From CAWCAL01 sp963695075 (GTDB taxonomy: Bacteria; Actinomycetota; Acidimicrobiia; Acidimicrobiales; CAWCAL01), in assembly GCA_963695075.1 (NCBI GenBank), contig CAVOFR010000003.1, positions 248,001 to 312,000 on the forward strand: a stretch of 64,000 nucleotides of DNA, in the 5' to 3' direction. The notes below the pieces were generated by a model. That model searched no databases. It saw only the letters and a list, made by a program, of their open reading frames with translations, and was not told the DNA's origin. A program made the translations under genes and the position numbers. Positions 32,690 through 42,206 of this stretch are shown here, one piece after another (positions within the stretch are counted from its first letter, which is position 1; the number at the start of each line of letters is the position of its first letter).

Positions 32690-33763
32690 GTGCACCACAT
32701 CGTCCGTCCATGGATCGTCCTGCTGGCCGTCTGTCTCGTCGCGGCCGCCTGTGGCAACGATGCCACGGACGGATCGGGGGTCGAGGCAGCCACCCACCCT
32801 CGGGACCAGGTCGAGACCTCGTCCCTCACGCTGCTCACCCACGACTCGTTCGCCGTACCCGACGAAACGCTCGAGGAATTCACCGAAGAGACCGGCATCG
32901 CCATCGAGATCCTGCTGGCGGGCGACGTCGGCACGATGGTGAGTGAGGCCATCCTCACCGCCGGCAATCCGTTGGCCGACGTCCTCTACGGCATCGACAC
33001 GACCTTCCTCCAGCGGGGCCTGGACGCGGGTCTGTTCGCTCCCTACGAGTCGCCCGATCTCCCTTCCGTCCCGGATGAGCTCCTGCTCGATCCCTCTCAC
33101 GGCGTCACGCCGATCGACTACGGCGATGTGTGCGTCAACTACTGGACGGACGCACTTCCGGGCGAACCGCCGGCCTCGCTCGACGACCTCACCGACCCGA
33201 CTCTCGAAGATCAGCTCGTGGTCCAGAACCCCGAGAGCTCCTCTCCGGGCCTGGCGTTCCTCCTCGCCACGATCGCGGCCAAGGGAGACGACTGGGAGTC
33301 CTACTGGAGCGAGCTCCGAGCCAACGGGGTGAGCGTCACGACGGGATGGGAGGATGCCTACTACGGCGAGTTCATCGCCGGCGGTGGTGACCGCTCGATG
33401 GTCGTGAGCTACGCGTCGAGCCCACCCGCCGAAGTCGTCTTCGCCGATCCCCCGGTGGACGAGCCGCCCACCGGAGTCCTTCTCGACTCCTGTTTCCGAC
33501 AGGTTGAATTCGCCGGCATCCTGGCGGGCACCGACCACGCGGCCGAGGCCGGACTGCTGATCGACTTCCTGCTCTCCCCGACGTTCCAGGAAGAGCTACC
33601 ACTCTCGATGTTCGTCTTCCCGGCGGTCGAACACACAGTGCTACCGCCCGAGTTCGTAGACCATGCCGCGGTACCCGAGGAGCCTCTCACTCTCGACCCG
33701 GCCGAGATCGAAGCGAATCGCGATGCCTGGACCGAGCGGTGGGTCGAGATCGTGCTCGGGTGA
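32690..33763 (+). CDS. thiB: Thiamine ABC transporter substrate-binding lipoprotein
   Basis: Start chosen at the GTG at 32690, positioned by the riboswitch-embedded ribosome-binding site; 357 aa. A lipoprotein signal ends in VAAAC with Cys at residue 21. The mature part matches ThiB/iron-type binding proteins: LTLLTHDSFAVPDETLEEFTEETG-like start (the THDSF motif is typical of ThiB), NPLADVLYGIDTTFL, VTPIDYGDVCVNYW, QNPESSSPGLAFLLATIA, and YASSPPAEV. It delivers thiamine or its phosphate to ThiPQ at the outer face of the membrane. It is the first gene of the riboswitch-controlled thiBPQ operon and overlaps thiP (GTGA). Confidence 0.93.
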   Translation: MHHIVRPWIVLLAVCLVAAACGNDATDGSGVEAATHPRDQVETSSLTLLTHDSFAVPDETLEEFTEETGIAIEILLAGDVGTMVSEAILTAGNPLADVLYGIDTTFLQRGLDAGLFAPYESPDLPSVPDELLLDPSHGVTPIDYGDVCVNYWTDALPGEPPASLDDLTDPTLEDQLVVQNPESSSPGLAFLLATIAAKGDDWESYWSELRANGVSVTTGWEDAYYGEFIAGGGDRSMVVSYASSPPAEVVFADPPVDEPPTGVLLDSCFRQVEFAGILAGTDHAAEAGLLIDFLLSPTFQEELPLSMFVFPAVEHTVLPPEFVDHAAVPEEPLTLDPAEIEANRDAWTERWVEIVLG

Positions 33764-35388
33764 GTCACCCGTCGGTGAGCGGGACGGCTGTCACGGCCGC
33801 CCGGACCGTCGCCGTGGTCGTCCCGACCGTATTCGTCGCGGTGTTCTACGCCTACCCTGTCGCGTCCGTCGTGGCCGAAGGCCTGCTCGGCGACGGAGCC
33901 GCGGCGCTCTCGGCGCTGAGCGAATCGGCACGGTTCCGCGACATCGTCTGGTTCACGATCTGGCAGGCGGCGGCGTCCACCGCTCTCGCGCTGATCGTCG
34001 GGCTGCCGGCAGCCGCCATGGTGGCCCGGCTGGGCCGGCGCTGGCAGCAGATCGTCCGCGCCCTCGTGATCATCCCGTTCGTCCTTCCCACCGTCGTCGT
34101 GGCGGCGGCCTTCGAGGGGGTCTTCTCCCGGACCGGTATGGCCGACGGAAGCATCCGTCTGCACCACACGGTCTGGGCCATCCTGCTCGCCCATGTCTTC
34201 TTCAACTACGCCGTCGTCGTCCGGACCGTCGGGGCATACTGGGAAGGACTGGATGGGCGGCTCGAGGATCAGGCCCGCGTGCTGGGAGCCGGCCGGGCGA
34301 GGACGTTCCTGGAGATCACCCTTCCCCGGCTCCGTCCCGCCGTGGCCGCGGCCGCCTCGATCGTGTTCCTCTTCTCGTTCACCTCGTTCGGCATCATTCT
34401 GATCCTCGGCGGGCCGCGGCGAGCCACGATCGAGACCGAGATCTACCGTCAGGCCGTGACCAGGACGGACCTGGCCACCGCATCGGCAGTGGCCTTGGTG
34501 CAGTTGCTCTGCGTGCTCGCCCTCGTGGTCGTGACCACGCGCCTGGAACGGCGCCGAGGTTCGCTGCGCTCCCGTCCCCGCCCCCAGAGCGGGCGGCCCG
34601 GGAGCCTGCTGGTGGCAGCCAACGTCGTCGTGATGGTGGGCCTGCTCGGCCTTCCGATCCTGGTGCTCGTCGAGCAATCGCTCGCCTCCGGTTCCGGGTA
34701 CTCGCTCCGCCACTACGGGGCGCTGTTCCAGCGCGTGCCACAGTTGCCGACCACCGCGGCCGCGGCCATCGGCAACTCACTCGTCTTCGCTACTGTCGCC
34801 ACCGCCCTGGCCGCCGTGATCGGGACCCTCGGCGCCCTCGTCGCCGTCCATGGACGGGGCTCGCTGCGTCGCGTCTTCGACCTCGGCCTGACCCTCCCCC
34901 TGGGTACGAGCGCGGTGACCCTCGGCTTCGGTATCCTCCTCGCGCTCGACGAGCCACCGCTCGCTTTCCGCACGTCTCGCTGGATCATCCCGGTCGCACA
35001 TGCGCTCGTGGCGATCCCGTTCGTGGTCCGGACGATGGTTCCGGTGCTCCGCAGCATCGACTACCGCCTCCGCGATGCCGCGACCGTGCTCGGAGCGTCA
35101 CCGGTCCGCGCCCGTCGTGAGATCGACGTTCCCCTCGGGTCCCGGGCGTTGATGGTGGCTGCGGCGTTCGCGTTCGCCATCTCCCTGGGCGAGTTCGGCG
35201 CCACCTCGTTCATGCCTCGACGCATCGAGACCCTCACCGCACCGGTGGCGCTGTTCCGCCTGCTGTCGACCCCCGGGGATCTGCTCCGGGGTCAGGCCAT
35301 GGCTCTGGCGGTCGTGTTGATGATGCTCACCGCTGCCGCGGCCCTCATCATCGAGTCGCGCCGAGGGGCCCGTGGCGGTGCATTCTGA
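33760..35388 (+). CDS. thiP: Thiamine ABC transporter permease (two fused permease halves)
   Basis: 542 aa from a GTG that overlaps the thiB stop. Two homologous six-helix halves are present, each with a permease EAA loop: ARVLGAGRARTFLEITLPRL in the first half and ATVLGASPVRARREIDVPLG in the second. Strong hydrophobic segments include TVAVVVPTVFVAVFYAYPVA, LVIIPFVLPTVVVAAAF, and VVMVGLLGLPILVLV. It is the membrane channel for thiamine import. The next gene (ATPase) overlaps it by one base (TGATG). Confidence 0.93.
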   Translation: MSHPSVSGTAVTAARTVAVVVPTVFVAVFYAYPVASVVAEGLLGDGAAALSALSESARFRDIVWFTIWQAAASTALALIVGLPAAAMVARLGRRWQQIVRALVIIPFVLPTVVVAAAFEGVFSRTGMADGSIRLHHTVWAILLAHVFFNYAVVVRTVGAYWEGLDGRLEDQARVLGAGRARTFLEITLPRLRPAVAAAASIVFLFSFTSFGIILILGGPRRATIETEIYRQAVTRTDLATASAVALVQLLCVLALVVVTTRLERRRGSLRSRPRPQSGRPGSLLVAANVVVMVGLLGLPILVLVEQSLASGSGYSLRHYGALFQRVPQLPTTAAAAIGNSLVFATVATALAAVIGTLGALVAVHGRGSLRRVFDLGLTLPLGTSAVTLGFGILLALDEPPLAFRTSRWIIPVAHALVAIPFVVRTMVPVLRSIDYRLRDAATVLGASPVRARREIDVPLGSRALMVAAAFAFAISLGEFGATSFMPRRIETLTAPVALFRLLSTPGDLLRGQAMALAVVLMMLTAAAALIIESRRGARGGAF

Positions 35389-36386
35389 TGGCGCTGCGAG
35401 CAGACGGCATCACCGTCCACTTCGGTGACCACGTGGCCGTCGCCGACGTGAGTGTCGCCGTCGCACCGGGTGAAACCCTGGCCCTGCTCGGCCCGAGCGG
35501 CTGCGGCAAGTCGACCCTGCTCCGCTCTATCGCGGGGCTGCAGCCGATCGACGCCGGCTCGGTGGCATGGTCGGAACAGGATCTGACCGGCGTGCCACCG
35601 CACCGGCGCGGCATCGGGCTCATGTTCCAGGATCACGCCCTCTTTCCGCATCGCAACGTCGCGGCCAACGTCGGATTCGGGCTGCGGATGGCCGGCACAT
35701 CCGAACCGAGCCGGACGGAGAGAGTCGACGAGATGCTCACCCTCGTCGGACTGGCCGACTTCGGTGAGAGATCGATCGACACGCTGTCGGGGGGTGAGGC
35801 CCAACGGGTCGCCCTGGCCCGCGCCCTCGCCCCACGACCGCGTGTCCTCCTGCTCGATGAGCCGTTCGGGTCACTGGACCGACCGCTTCGGGACCGGCTG
35901 GTCGGCGAGGTACCCCCCATCCTGCACACGGCCGAGGTGGCGGCGATCCACGTGACCCACGATCACGACGAGGCGTTCTCCGTCGCCGACGAGGTGGCCA
36001 TAATGATCGCGGGCCGGATCTTGCGCGTCGGTTCACCACGCGAGGTCTGGAGCGATCCGCAGCGTGCGGAGGTGGCCCGATTCCTCGGGCATGCCAATCT
36101 GGTCGACGTCGGCACCGGCGGTGAGGTTCCGTGGGGTTCGGTCCCGCTCCCCCCGGGGACCCATGTCCTCCCGGCGGATTCCTTCGCGGCGGCTGCTCCC
36201 GACGACGCCGGCCTGGTGGGCATCGTGGTCCGTCGGGCCTTCAGCGCCGGCCGTTCCCGGCTCACCATCGACACCGAGCCCGGCGGGAAGCGGCTCATGA
36301 TCGACACCGAGTCCGGCGCTCGAATCGGCGATCGGATCCACCTGACTCTCGATGCTTCCCGCGCCGCCCGGGTCACCCCCGACTGA
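35388..36386 (+). CDS. thiQ: Thiamine ABC transporter ATP-binding protein
   Basis: 332 aa. Canonical ABC motifs: Walker A GPSGCGKST (about residues 36-44), Q-loop FQDHALFPHRNV, signature LSGGEAQRVALARAL, Walker B LLLDEPFGSLD and H-loop IHVTHDHDEA. It is longer than E. coli ThiQ because of a C-terminal roughly 100-residue extension with a TOBE-like beta domain (HLTLDASRAARVTPD at the end), as in MalK/PotA-type ATPases. Context and the upstream TPP riboswitch support thiamine as the transported substrate. Confidence 0.9.
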   Translation: MALRADGITVHFGDHVAVADVSVAVAPGETLALLGPSGCGKSTLLRSIAGLQPIDAGSVAWSEQDLTGVPPHRRGIGLMFQDHALFPHRNVAANVGFGLRMAGTSEPSRTERVDEMLTLVGLADFGERSIDTLSGGEAQRVALARALAPRPRVLLLDEPFGSLDRPLRDRLVGEVPPILHTAEVAAIHVTHDHDEAFSVADEVAIMIAGRILRVGSPREVWSDPQRAEVARFLGHANLVDVGTGGEVPWGSVPLPPGTHVLPADSFAAAAPDDAGLVGIVVRRAFSAGRSRLTIDTEPGGKRLMIDTESGARIGDRIHLTLDASRAARVTPD

Positions 36387-36395
36387 CGAGCCATA

Positions 36396-39300
36396 TCACG
36401 CAACGGCGGCCATCGCGGCTCGGATACGTTTCTCACTCACGGGGGCCGGGGTTCCGACCGTCTGGGCGAACACGCTCACGCGGAGCTCCTCGAGCTCCCA
36501 GCGAAGCCGCTGGACCTCGGCCGCGGCCGCCCGACCCCGAGCCGACTCGGCGAACGCCCGGAAGTCGGCTTCGAGAACAGCGACCGGTGCGAGAAGTCGC
36601 ACATCGCGACGCCGGTCGGCTCGGGCCCGCTCGAGCCGGGCGATCAAGCCGTCGAGATAGCGAACCAGATCGCCAAGGCGCTCGGAACCCGTCGCCGTCA
36701 CGAACCCCGGATGCACCAGCCGACCCAGATGGCTCCTCGCATCGTCGATCGTCTCGGCCATCGCCGGCGTCGGCAGCTCCCCGATGACCCGACGAAGCGT
36801 TCCACGGCGCCGGAAGATGACATCCAGATCGCTGGCCATCGACGTCATCGCGCTCGAAAGATCGCTCCGCACGGCTTCGACCAGGTCGGAGAACGCCGCC
36901 TCGTCCCAGGCCAGTCCGCCATGGTCGGCGATCAACCGCCCCACGGCGCAGTCGTAGGCGTCTCGGAAGAGTGCCCCCAGTCCGTCATGTGGCATCTCGG
37001 CGAGCGTGAGACCTTCACCGAAGGCCTCACGAAACGCCCGCGCCGGCGGAGCGACCGCGAGCTGCACCAGCCGCCGGGTCCCGGCCGACATCGACCGCAG
37101 TTGCTCGATGCGGGTCGGGTAGATCCGGATTCCGACCGTCTCACCTTCGTCGCAGAGCGCAGGATAGGCACGCACCTCTCTCCCCTGCCCGTCCCGATCC
37201 TCGACAACTCTCGGGATGGTGCCGAACTCCCAGGCACGACATCCGGTCCGCTCCAGATGCCGAGCCGACGCCGCGACCGCTGACGCCATCTGGTCACGGA
37301 GATGGCTCTGCAGCACCACGAGATCCTCGCTTCGGGCCACCACCGTGCCGTCGGCGTCGACCGCCGCGAACATCACGCGCAGATGGGACGGGACCCGCCC
37401 TACGTCGAAGTCCTCGACGCTGACAGGCTGATCGGCCGCTCGCTGGAGATGCGCCGCCAGGAGCGGCAGGAGAGCGCCGTCGTCCGGCCCGTTGCCGGCC
37501 AGGAACTCGTCCACCCGGCCGGCCGCGGGACTGAGCGCCTGCCGTTGCACCTTCGGCAGGGACCGGACCAGCGCGAGCACCAACGCCCGGCGAAGGCCGG
37601 GGACCTGCCAATCGAACGGACGTTGCCGCAACCGGTTGAGCAGCTTCAGGGGGACGACCACGGTGACACCGTCGTCCTCGGCCGCGGGATCGTGTCGGTA
37701 GACCACGTCGAGGCTCAGGTCGCCCAGCTCCCAGCGCTGGGGTAGCCCATCGTCGACCACCGCCTGATCACGATCGACGAGATCCTCCACCGTCGCGTAC
37801 AGGAGATCCGGGTCGTCCCGTCGGCTCCGTTTCCACCAGCCGTCGAAGTCGGCGCCGGACGTGACCTCCGCTCCCACCCGCCGGTCGTAGAAGGTGAACA
37901 AAGGGCTGTGGCCGGCGAACAGGCCGCGCCGCAGACGAGCTTCATCGTCCTCGATCCGACCCATGAGCTCGCGGTTGTGAGCGGCAAACGCGTGACGGTC
38001 ACTCCCGTCGTCGACCCACTCCTCCCCCACGAGACCGTGCTCGATGAAGACCGCCCTGGCCTCGACCGCATCGACGCGGGAGTAGGGCACGGGCCGAGCC
38101 GGCTGGACCGGCAGTCCGAACAGGGCGACGCGCTCGTCGACCATCGCTCGGGCTTGCTTCTCATCCCACCAGGGATCGCCGTAGGTCCGCTTGACCAGGT
38201 GGGCGCCGACCGTCTCGGCCCATTCGGGTCGGATCGGGGCCGCGATGCGAGCCCAGATCTGGTTGGTCTCGACGAGCTCGGCCGCCATGACCCACTGCGG
38301 CGGCCGTTTCGCCAGACCGGACTCTCGGGCGAGGACGAATCGGCTGTTCCTCGCCCCGCGGTAGTCGCGTCTGGCGCCGTCCCGTAGGCCGATGTGGGAC
38401 AGCAGGCCGGCCAGCACCGCCCGGTGGATCTGCTCCGCCCCGGCCGGTCGGCGGTTGGCCCGGATCCCGATCGCCCGGGCCATCTGGCTCACCTGGCGGG
38501 TGATGTCCTGCCACTCCCGAAACCGTCGGTGGTTGAGGAACTCGCTCCGGCACAGCCGCGAGAACTGATTGCCACTGAGCTCCTTCTGACGATCGCGCAG
38601 ATGGTTCCAGAGGTTCAGGAGCGAGATGAAGTCCCCCGCAGGATCGGCGAACCGGGCATGCATCGCGGCGGCCTGCTCGAGCTGATCGGCGGGTCGCTCG
38701 CGCACGTCCCGTAGCGACATGGCCGCTGCCAGGACGATCACTTCCCGAACGCAGTCCTGCTCGACCGCTTGCAGGACCATCCGACCGAATCGGGGATCGA
38801 CCGGCAGGCGGGCGAGCTTCTTCCCGATCGGTGTCACCCAGCCCGGGGTGCCGACCCGGGCGGCATCGAGCGCACCAAGCTCCTCGAGGAGCGCGATGCC
38901 ATCGGTGATGCTCCGGACCGGCGGAGGATCGACGAACGGGAAGTCGCTCACGTCGCCCAGGCGGAGGGTGGCCATAGTGAGGATCACCGACGCCAGGTTG
39001 GTGCGGCGTATCTCCGGTTCGGTGAAGTCGGGACGGGAGTCGAAGTCCTCCCGGCTGAAGAGCCGGATGCAGATACCCGGCGCAACCCGCCCGCACCGAC
39101 CGGCACGCTGATCGGCCGACGCCCGTGACACAGGTTCGATGGGGAGTCGCTGCACCTTTGTCCGACGGCTGTACCGGGAGATCCGGGCCGTCCCGGCGTC
39201 CACGACGAAGCGCACACCTGGGACCGTCAAGGAGGTCTCGGCGACGTTGGTGGCGAGCACGACCCGTCGACGATCGTGGGGAGCGAACACCCGATGTTGT

Positions 39301-40091
39301 TCCGCAGCGCTGAGACGGGCGAAGAGCTTCACCACGTCGACTCCGGGAAGACCCCGGCCGGCCAACGCGTCGGCAGCCTCGCGGATCTCCCGCTCACCGC
39401 TGCAGAACACCAGGACGTCCCCCGGACCGGCGGCCACGAGCTCCTGCACGGCATCGCATATCGCGGTCGGCTGGTCGCGGTCGGCTTCGACCCCGTCGCC
39501 CTCCCGCGGCCGGTAGCGCATCTCGACGGGAAAAGTCCGGCCCGAGACCTCGATGACAGGGGCACCGGCGAAGTGATCCGAGAACCGCTGGGTGTCGATC
39601 GTGGCGGAGGTGATGAGCAGCTTGAGATCCGGACGGTCGGCGAGGAGGTTCCTGCAATAGCCGAGCAGGAAGTCGATGTTGAGGCTGCGCTCGTGGGCCT
39701 CGTCCAGGATGAGCGTGTCGTACGCCTCGAGCCGCCGATCGCGTTGGATCTCGGCCAGGAGGATGCCGTCGGTCATCACTTTGACCCGCGTGGCCGCTCC
39801 CACCTGGTCGGTGAACCGAACGGCATAGCCGACCAGGTCGCCGAGAGCCGAACCCAGTTCCTCGGCCACTCGCTCCGCCACGGTCCGGGCGGCGATCCGG
39901 CGCGGCTGGGTGTGCCCGATCCTGCCGTTCGATCCCCGGCCCATGTCCAGGCAGATCTTCGGCAGCTGGGTGCTCTTTCCGGACCCGGTTTCGCCCGCGA
40001 CGACCACGACCTGATTGGCGGCGATCGCCCGGGCGATCTCGTCGACGCGCCCGCTGATGGGCAATTCGTCGGGATAGCGGATCCGGTTCAC
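36396..40091 (-). CDS. hrpA: ATP-dependent RNA helicase HrpA (DEAH box)
   Basis: 1231 aa from the GTG at 40091 (VNRIRYPDELPIS); the frame is open further upstream but that part lacks family resemblance. Motifs: I GETGSGKST (33-41), Ia TQPRRIAARTVAERVAEE, II DEAHERS, III TSATID, IV VLVFCSGEREI, V LATNVAETSLTVPGVRFVVD and VI QRAGRCGR. Winged-helix, ratchet and OB-fold regions follow, then a long C-terminal DUF3418 domain found in HrpA but not in shorter HrpB. It unwinds RNA and has been linked to mRNA handling and rescue of stalled ribosomes in relatives. It converges on thiQ with nine bases between the stops. Confidence 0.93.
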   Translation of the reverse strand: MNRIRYPDELPISGRVDEIARAIAANQVVVVAGETGSGKSTQLPKICLDMGRGSNGRIGHTQPRRIAARTVAERVAEELGSALGDLVGYAVRFTDQVGAATRVKVMTDGILLAEIQRDRRLEAYDTLILDEAHERSLNIDFLLGYCRNLLADRPDLKLLITSATIDTQRFSDHFAGAPVIEVSGRTFPVEMRYRPREGDGVEADRDQPTAICDAVQELVAAGPGDVLVFCSGEREIREAADALAGRGLPGVDVVKLFARLSAAEQHRVFAPHDRRRVVLATNVAETSLTVPGVRFVVDAGTARISRYSRRTKVQRLPIEPVSRASADQRAGRCGRVAPGICIRLFSREDFDSRPDFTEPEIRRTNLASVILTMATLRLGDVSDFPFVDPPPVRSITDGIALLEELGALDAARVGTPGWVTPIGKKLARLPVDPRFGRMVLQAVEQDCVREVIVLAAAMSLRDVRERPADQLEQAAAMHARFADPAGDFISLLNLWNHLRDRQKELSGNQFSRLCRSEFLNHRRFREWQDITRQVSQMARAIGIRANRRPAGAEQIHRAVLAGLLSHIGLRDGARRDYRGARNSRFVLARESGLAKRPPQWVMAAELVETNQIWARIAAPIRPEWAETVGAHLVKRTYGDPWWDEKQARAMVDERVALFGLPVQPARPVPYSRVDAVEARAVFIEHGLVGEEWVDDGSDRHAFAAHNRELMGRIEDDEARLRRGLFAGHSPLFTFYDRRVGAEVTSGADFDGWWKRSRRDDPDLLYATVEDLVDRDQAVVDDGLPQRWELGDLSLDVVYRHDPAAEDDGVTVVVPLKLLNRLRQRPFDWQVPGLRRALVLALVRSLPKVQRQALSPAAGRVDEFLAGNGPDDGALLPLLAAHLQRAADQPVSVEDFDVGRVPSHLRVMFAAVDADGTVVARSEDLVVLQSHLRDQMASAVAASARHLERTGCRAWEFGTIPRVVEDRDGQGREVRAYPALCDEGETVGIRIYPTRIEQLRSMSAGTRRLVQLAVAPPARAFREAFGEGLTLAEMPHDGLGALFRDAYDCAVGRLIADHGGLAWDEAAFSDLVEAVRSDLSSAMTSMASDLDVIFRRRGTLRRVIGELPTPAMAETIDDARSHLGRLVHPGFVTATGSERLGDLVRYLDGLIARLERARADRRRDVRLLAPVAVLEADFRAFAESARGRAAAAEVQRLRWELEELRVSVFAQTVGTPAPVSEKRIRAAMAAVA

Positions 40092-40229
40092 CCATCCAAC
40101 GTACGCCAGAGCCCCGAGGGACGCGGACCCTCGCCTGGGCCGTTCTACCCATCCGGCGCCTCTCGCCTCACGGGGCGGGTCCGGGCGCCGATGGCTCCTC
40201 ACAGAGCAAAGACCGAGGAGTAGCGGCCT

Positions 40230-41414
40230 GTGACGTGGGAACGCGATGTAGTGATCGTCGGAGGCTGCGGCCATGTCGGCCTCCCCCTCGGACTGGCCTT
40301 CGCCGACCGGGGACTCTCGGTCGCTCTCTACGACATCGACCGCGAGGCCGTGGCCTCGGTCAATGCCGGTGTCCTCCCCGCCAACGAACCCGGTGCGCAG
40401 GAAGTGCTCGATCGTGTCATCGGTTCGCAGATGATCGCCACCGCGGATGCGGCCTCCGTCTCGACCGCCGAACACGTCGTGATCGTCATCGGCACGCCGG
40501 TCGGTAGGTTGCTCAATCCCCTTCCCGACATGGTGCCTCGGGCCATCGCCCAGATCGCCCCGCTCCTCGGTGCCGGTCAGCACATGGTCCTCCGCAGCAC
40601 GGTGTACCCCGGTGTGACCAGGGCGGTGGAGCGGCTCCTCGCCGACACCGGGGTCGACATCTCCTTCTGTCCCGAGCGCATCGCCGAGGGAAAGGCCATG
40701 GTCGAGCTCTTCGAGCTCCCCCAGATCGTCGCGGCACGCGACGAGGCGACCATGGCCCGCGCCGTCGGCCTGTTCTCCACCATCGCCGCTTCGACCATCG
40801 AGCTCGAGCCCGAGGAAGCCGAGCTGGCCAAGCTATTCACGAACGTCTGGCGCTACATCAAGTTCGCCGCCTCCAATCAGCTCTACATGATCGCCAACGA
40901 CATGGGCCTCGACTTCGAGCGCATCCGCGATGCCGTCACCCACGACTATCCCCGAGCCGCCGACATGGTCGGTCCCGGCTTCGCGGCCGGCCCCTGCCTC
41001 CTGAAGGACACGATCCAGCTCGCGGACAGCGATCGACGCAACTTCGCGCTCGGCCAGGCGAGCGTCGTGATCAACGAACAGCTCCCGAACTACGTGGTAT
41101 CTCGACTGGCCGACCGGATCGACCTCGCCAAGAGCACCGTGGGCATCCTCGGCATGGCCTTCAAGGGCGAGTCCGACGATACGCGATCGAGCCTCGCCTA
41201 CAAGCTGAAGCGCGCTCTCCAGTTCGCCGGCGCCGAGGTGTTGTGCCACGACCCGTACGTCACGGACGACGTCGAGCTCGAGGACATCGAAAAAGTGCTG
41301 CACGACGCCGATGTCCTCGTCATCGGTGCACCCCACCTGATGTACGCCGATCTCGCGACCGACCTCCCGATCGCCGATCTGTGGAACGTCACCGGCCGGG
41401 GTGTGCGGATCTGA
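40230..41414 (+). CDS. Nucleotide-sugar dehydrogenase (UDP-glucose/GDP-mannose dehydrogenase family)
   Basis: 394 aa from a GTG at 40230. The N-terminal Rossmann motif VVIVGGCGHVGLPLGLAFAD, the hinge NVWRYIKFAASNQLYMIAND, and the catalytic Cys loop GFAAGPCLLKDT are diagnostic, and GILGMAFKGESDDTRSS is the C-terminal binding segment. The GPCLLKD form and overall length are closer to WecC/TviB-type dehydrogenases than to UDP-glucose 6-dehydrogenase. It performs a four-electron NAD-dependent oxidation of a nucleotide sugar to a uronic or aminuronic acid form. First gene of a probable five-gene glycan operon; the next gene overlaps it by one base. Confidence 0.88.
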   Translation: MTWERDVVIVGGCGHVGLPLGLAFADRGLSVALYDIDREAVASVNAGVLPANEPGAQEVLDRVIGSQMIATADAASVSTAEHVVIVIGTPVGRLLNPLPDMVPRAIAQIAPLLGAGQHMVLRSTVYPGVTRAVERLLADTGVDISFCPERIAEGKAMVELFELPQIVAARDEATMARAVGLFSTIAASTIELEPEEAELAKLFTNVWRYIKFAASNQLYMIANDMGLDFERIRDAVTHDYPRAADMVGPGFAAGPCLLKDTIQLADSDRRNFALGQASVVINEQLPNYVVSRLADRIDLAKSTVGILGMAFKGESDDTRSSLAYKLKRALQFAGAEVLCHDPYVTDDVELEDIEKVLHDADVLVIGAPHLMYADLATDLPIADLWNVTGRGVRI

Positions 41415-42181
41415 TGACCGTGCCGACCCCGGCCGACGAGGCTCCCCGCGTCTCCGTCGTCATGCCGGCGTACCAGGAGGCCGACTCGATCGAGCCCGTC
41501 CTGGTGCGGATCGGTGAACAGGTCACGCTCCCTCACGAGGTACTCGTCGTCGTCGACAGCAGCGACGACAGCACGGTCGCCGCCGTCCGCTCGTTCGATC
41601 CGACCGAGAAGACGGTCAGGATCGTCGTCAACGAGATCGCTCCCGGCCCGGCTCACGCGATCCGAGCCGGCTTCAAGGCCGCCGCGAGCCCCGTCGTGGT
41701 CGTCACGATGGCTGACGGATCGGACGATCCGGCCCAGATCGACACCCTGACCCGCTTGGTCGACCGCGGGGTCGTCGTCGCCGCCGCCAGCCGCTACATG
41801 AGGGGCGGACAACAGGTCGGAGGGTCGGGGGCCAAGAAAGCGCTCTCAGCTGGCGCTGGGCGGTCGCTCCGGTTCTTCGCGAGGACCGGCATCACGGACG
41901 CCACGAACTCCTTCAAGGCCTACGACAAGGGTTTCGTCGAGTCGGTCGGTATCCACTCGACCGCGGGCTTCGAGGTCGGCCTCGAGTTGGTCGCCAAAGC
42001 GCGGCGGACACGACAGATGATGGCGGAGATACCGACAATCTGGCTCGACCGCTCGATTGGGAGCTCGAACTTCCGATTGGTCTCCTGGCTACCGCATTAC
42101 CTCCGTTGGTATCGCTTCGCCTTCGGTCCGCGGCTCACCGCCGACGAGGTGTGGACCCGGTGCCAACCCACCGACCGATGA
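41414..42181 (+). CDS. Family 2 glycosyltransferase
   Basis: 255 aa from the ATG at 41414 that shares a base with the dehydrogenase stop. GT-A features are VSVVMPAYQEADSIEPVL, VLVVVDSSDDSTV, AIRAGFKAA and VVTMADGSDDP, where the usual DxD lies as D-G-S-D-D. There is no C-terminal membrane anchor, resembling soluble dolichyl-/polyprenyl-phosphate-sugar synthases. The sugar donor is probably the product of the neighbouring dehydrogenase or epimerase; the acceptor may be a lipid-linked intermediate. Confidence 0.85.
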   Translation: MTVPTPADEAPRVSVVMPAYQEADSIEPVLVRIGEQVTLPHEVLVVVDSSDDSTVAAVRSFDPTEKTVRIVVNEIAPGPAHAIRAGFKAAASPVVVVTMADGSDDPAQIDTLTRLVDRGVVVAAASRYMRGGQQVGGSGAKKALSAGAGRSLRFFARTGITDATNSFKAYDKGFVESVGIHSTAGFEVGLELVAKARRTRQMMAEIPTIWLDRSIGSSNFRLVSWLPHYLRWYRFAFGPRLTADEVWTRCQPTDR

Positions 42182-42206
42182 TTCGCTCCCGACAAGGACG
42201 GACCGT

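Noticed and set aside
40092..40583. Upstream extension of the HrpA-like frame
   Set aside because: The extension overlaps the divergent dehydrogenase gene and has no similarity to HrpA N-termini; the GTG at 40091 begins family-like sequence.
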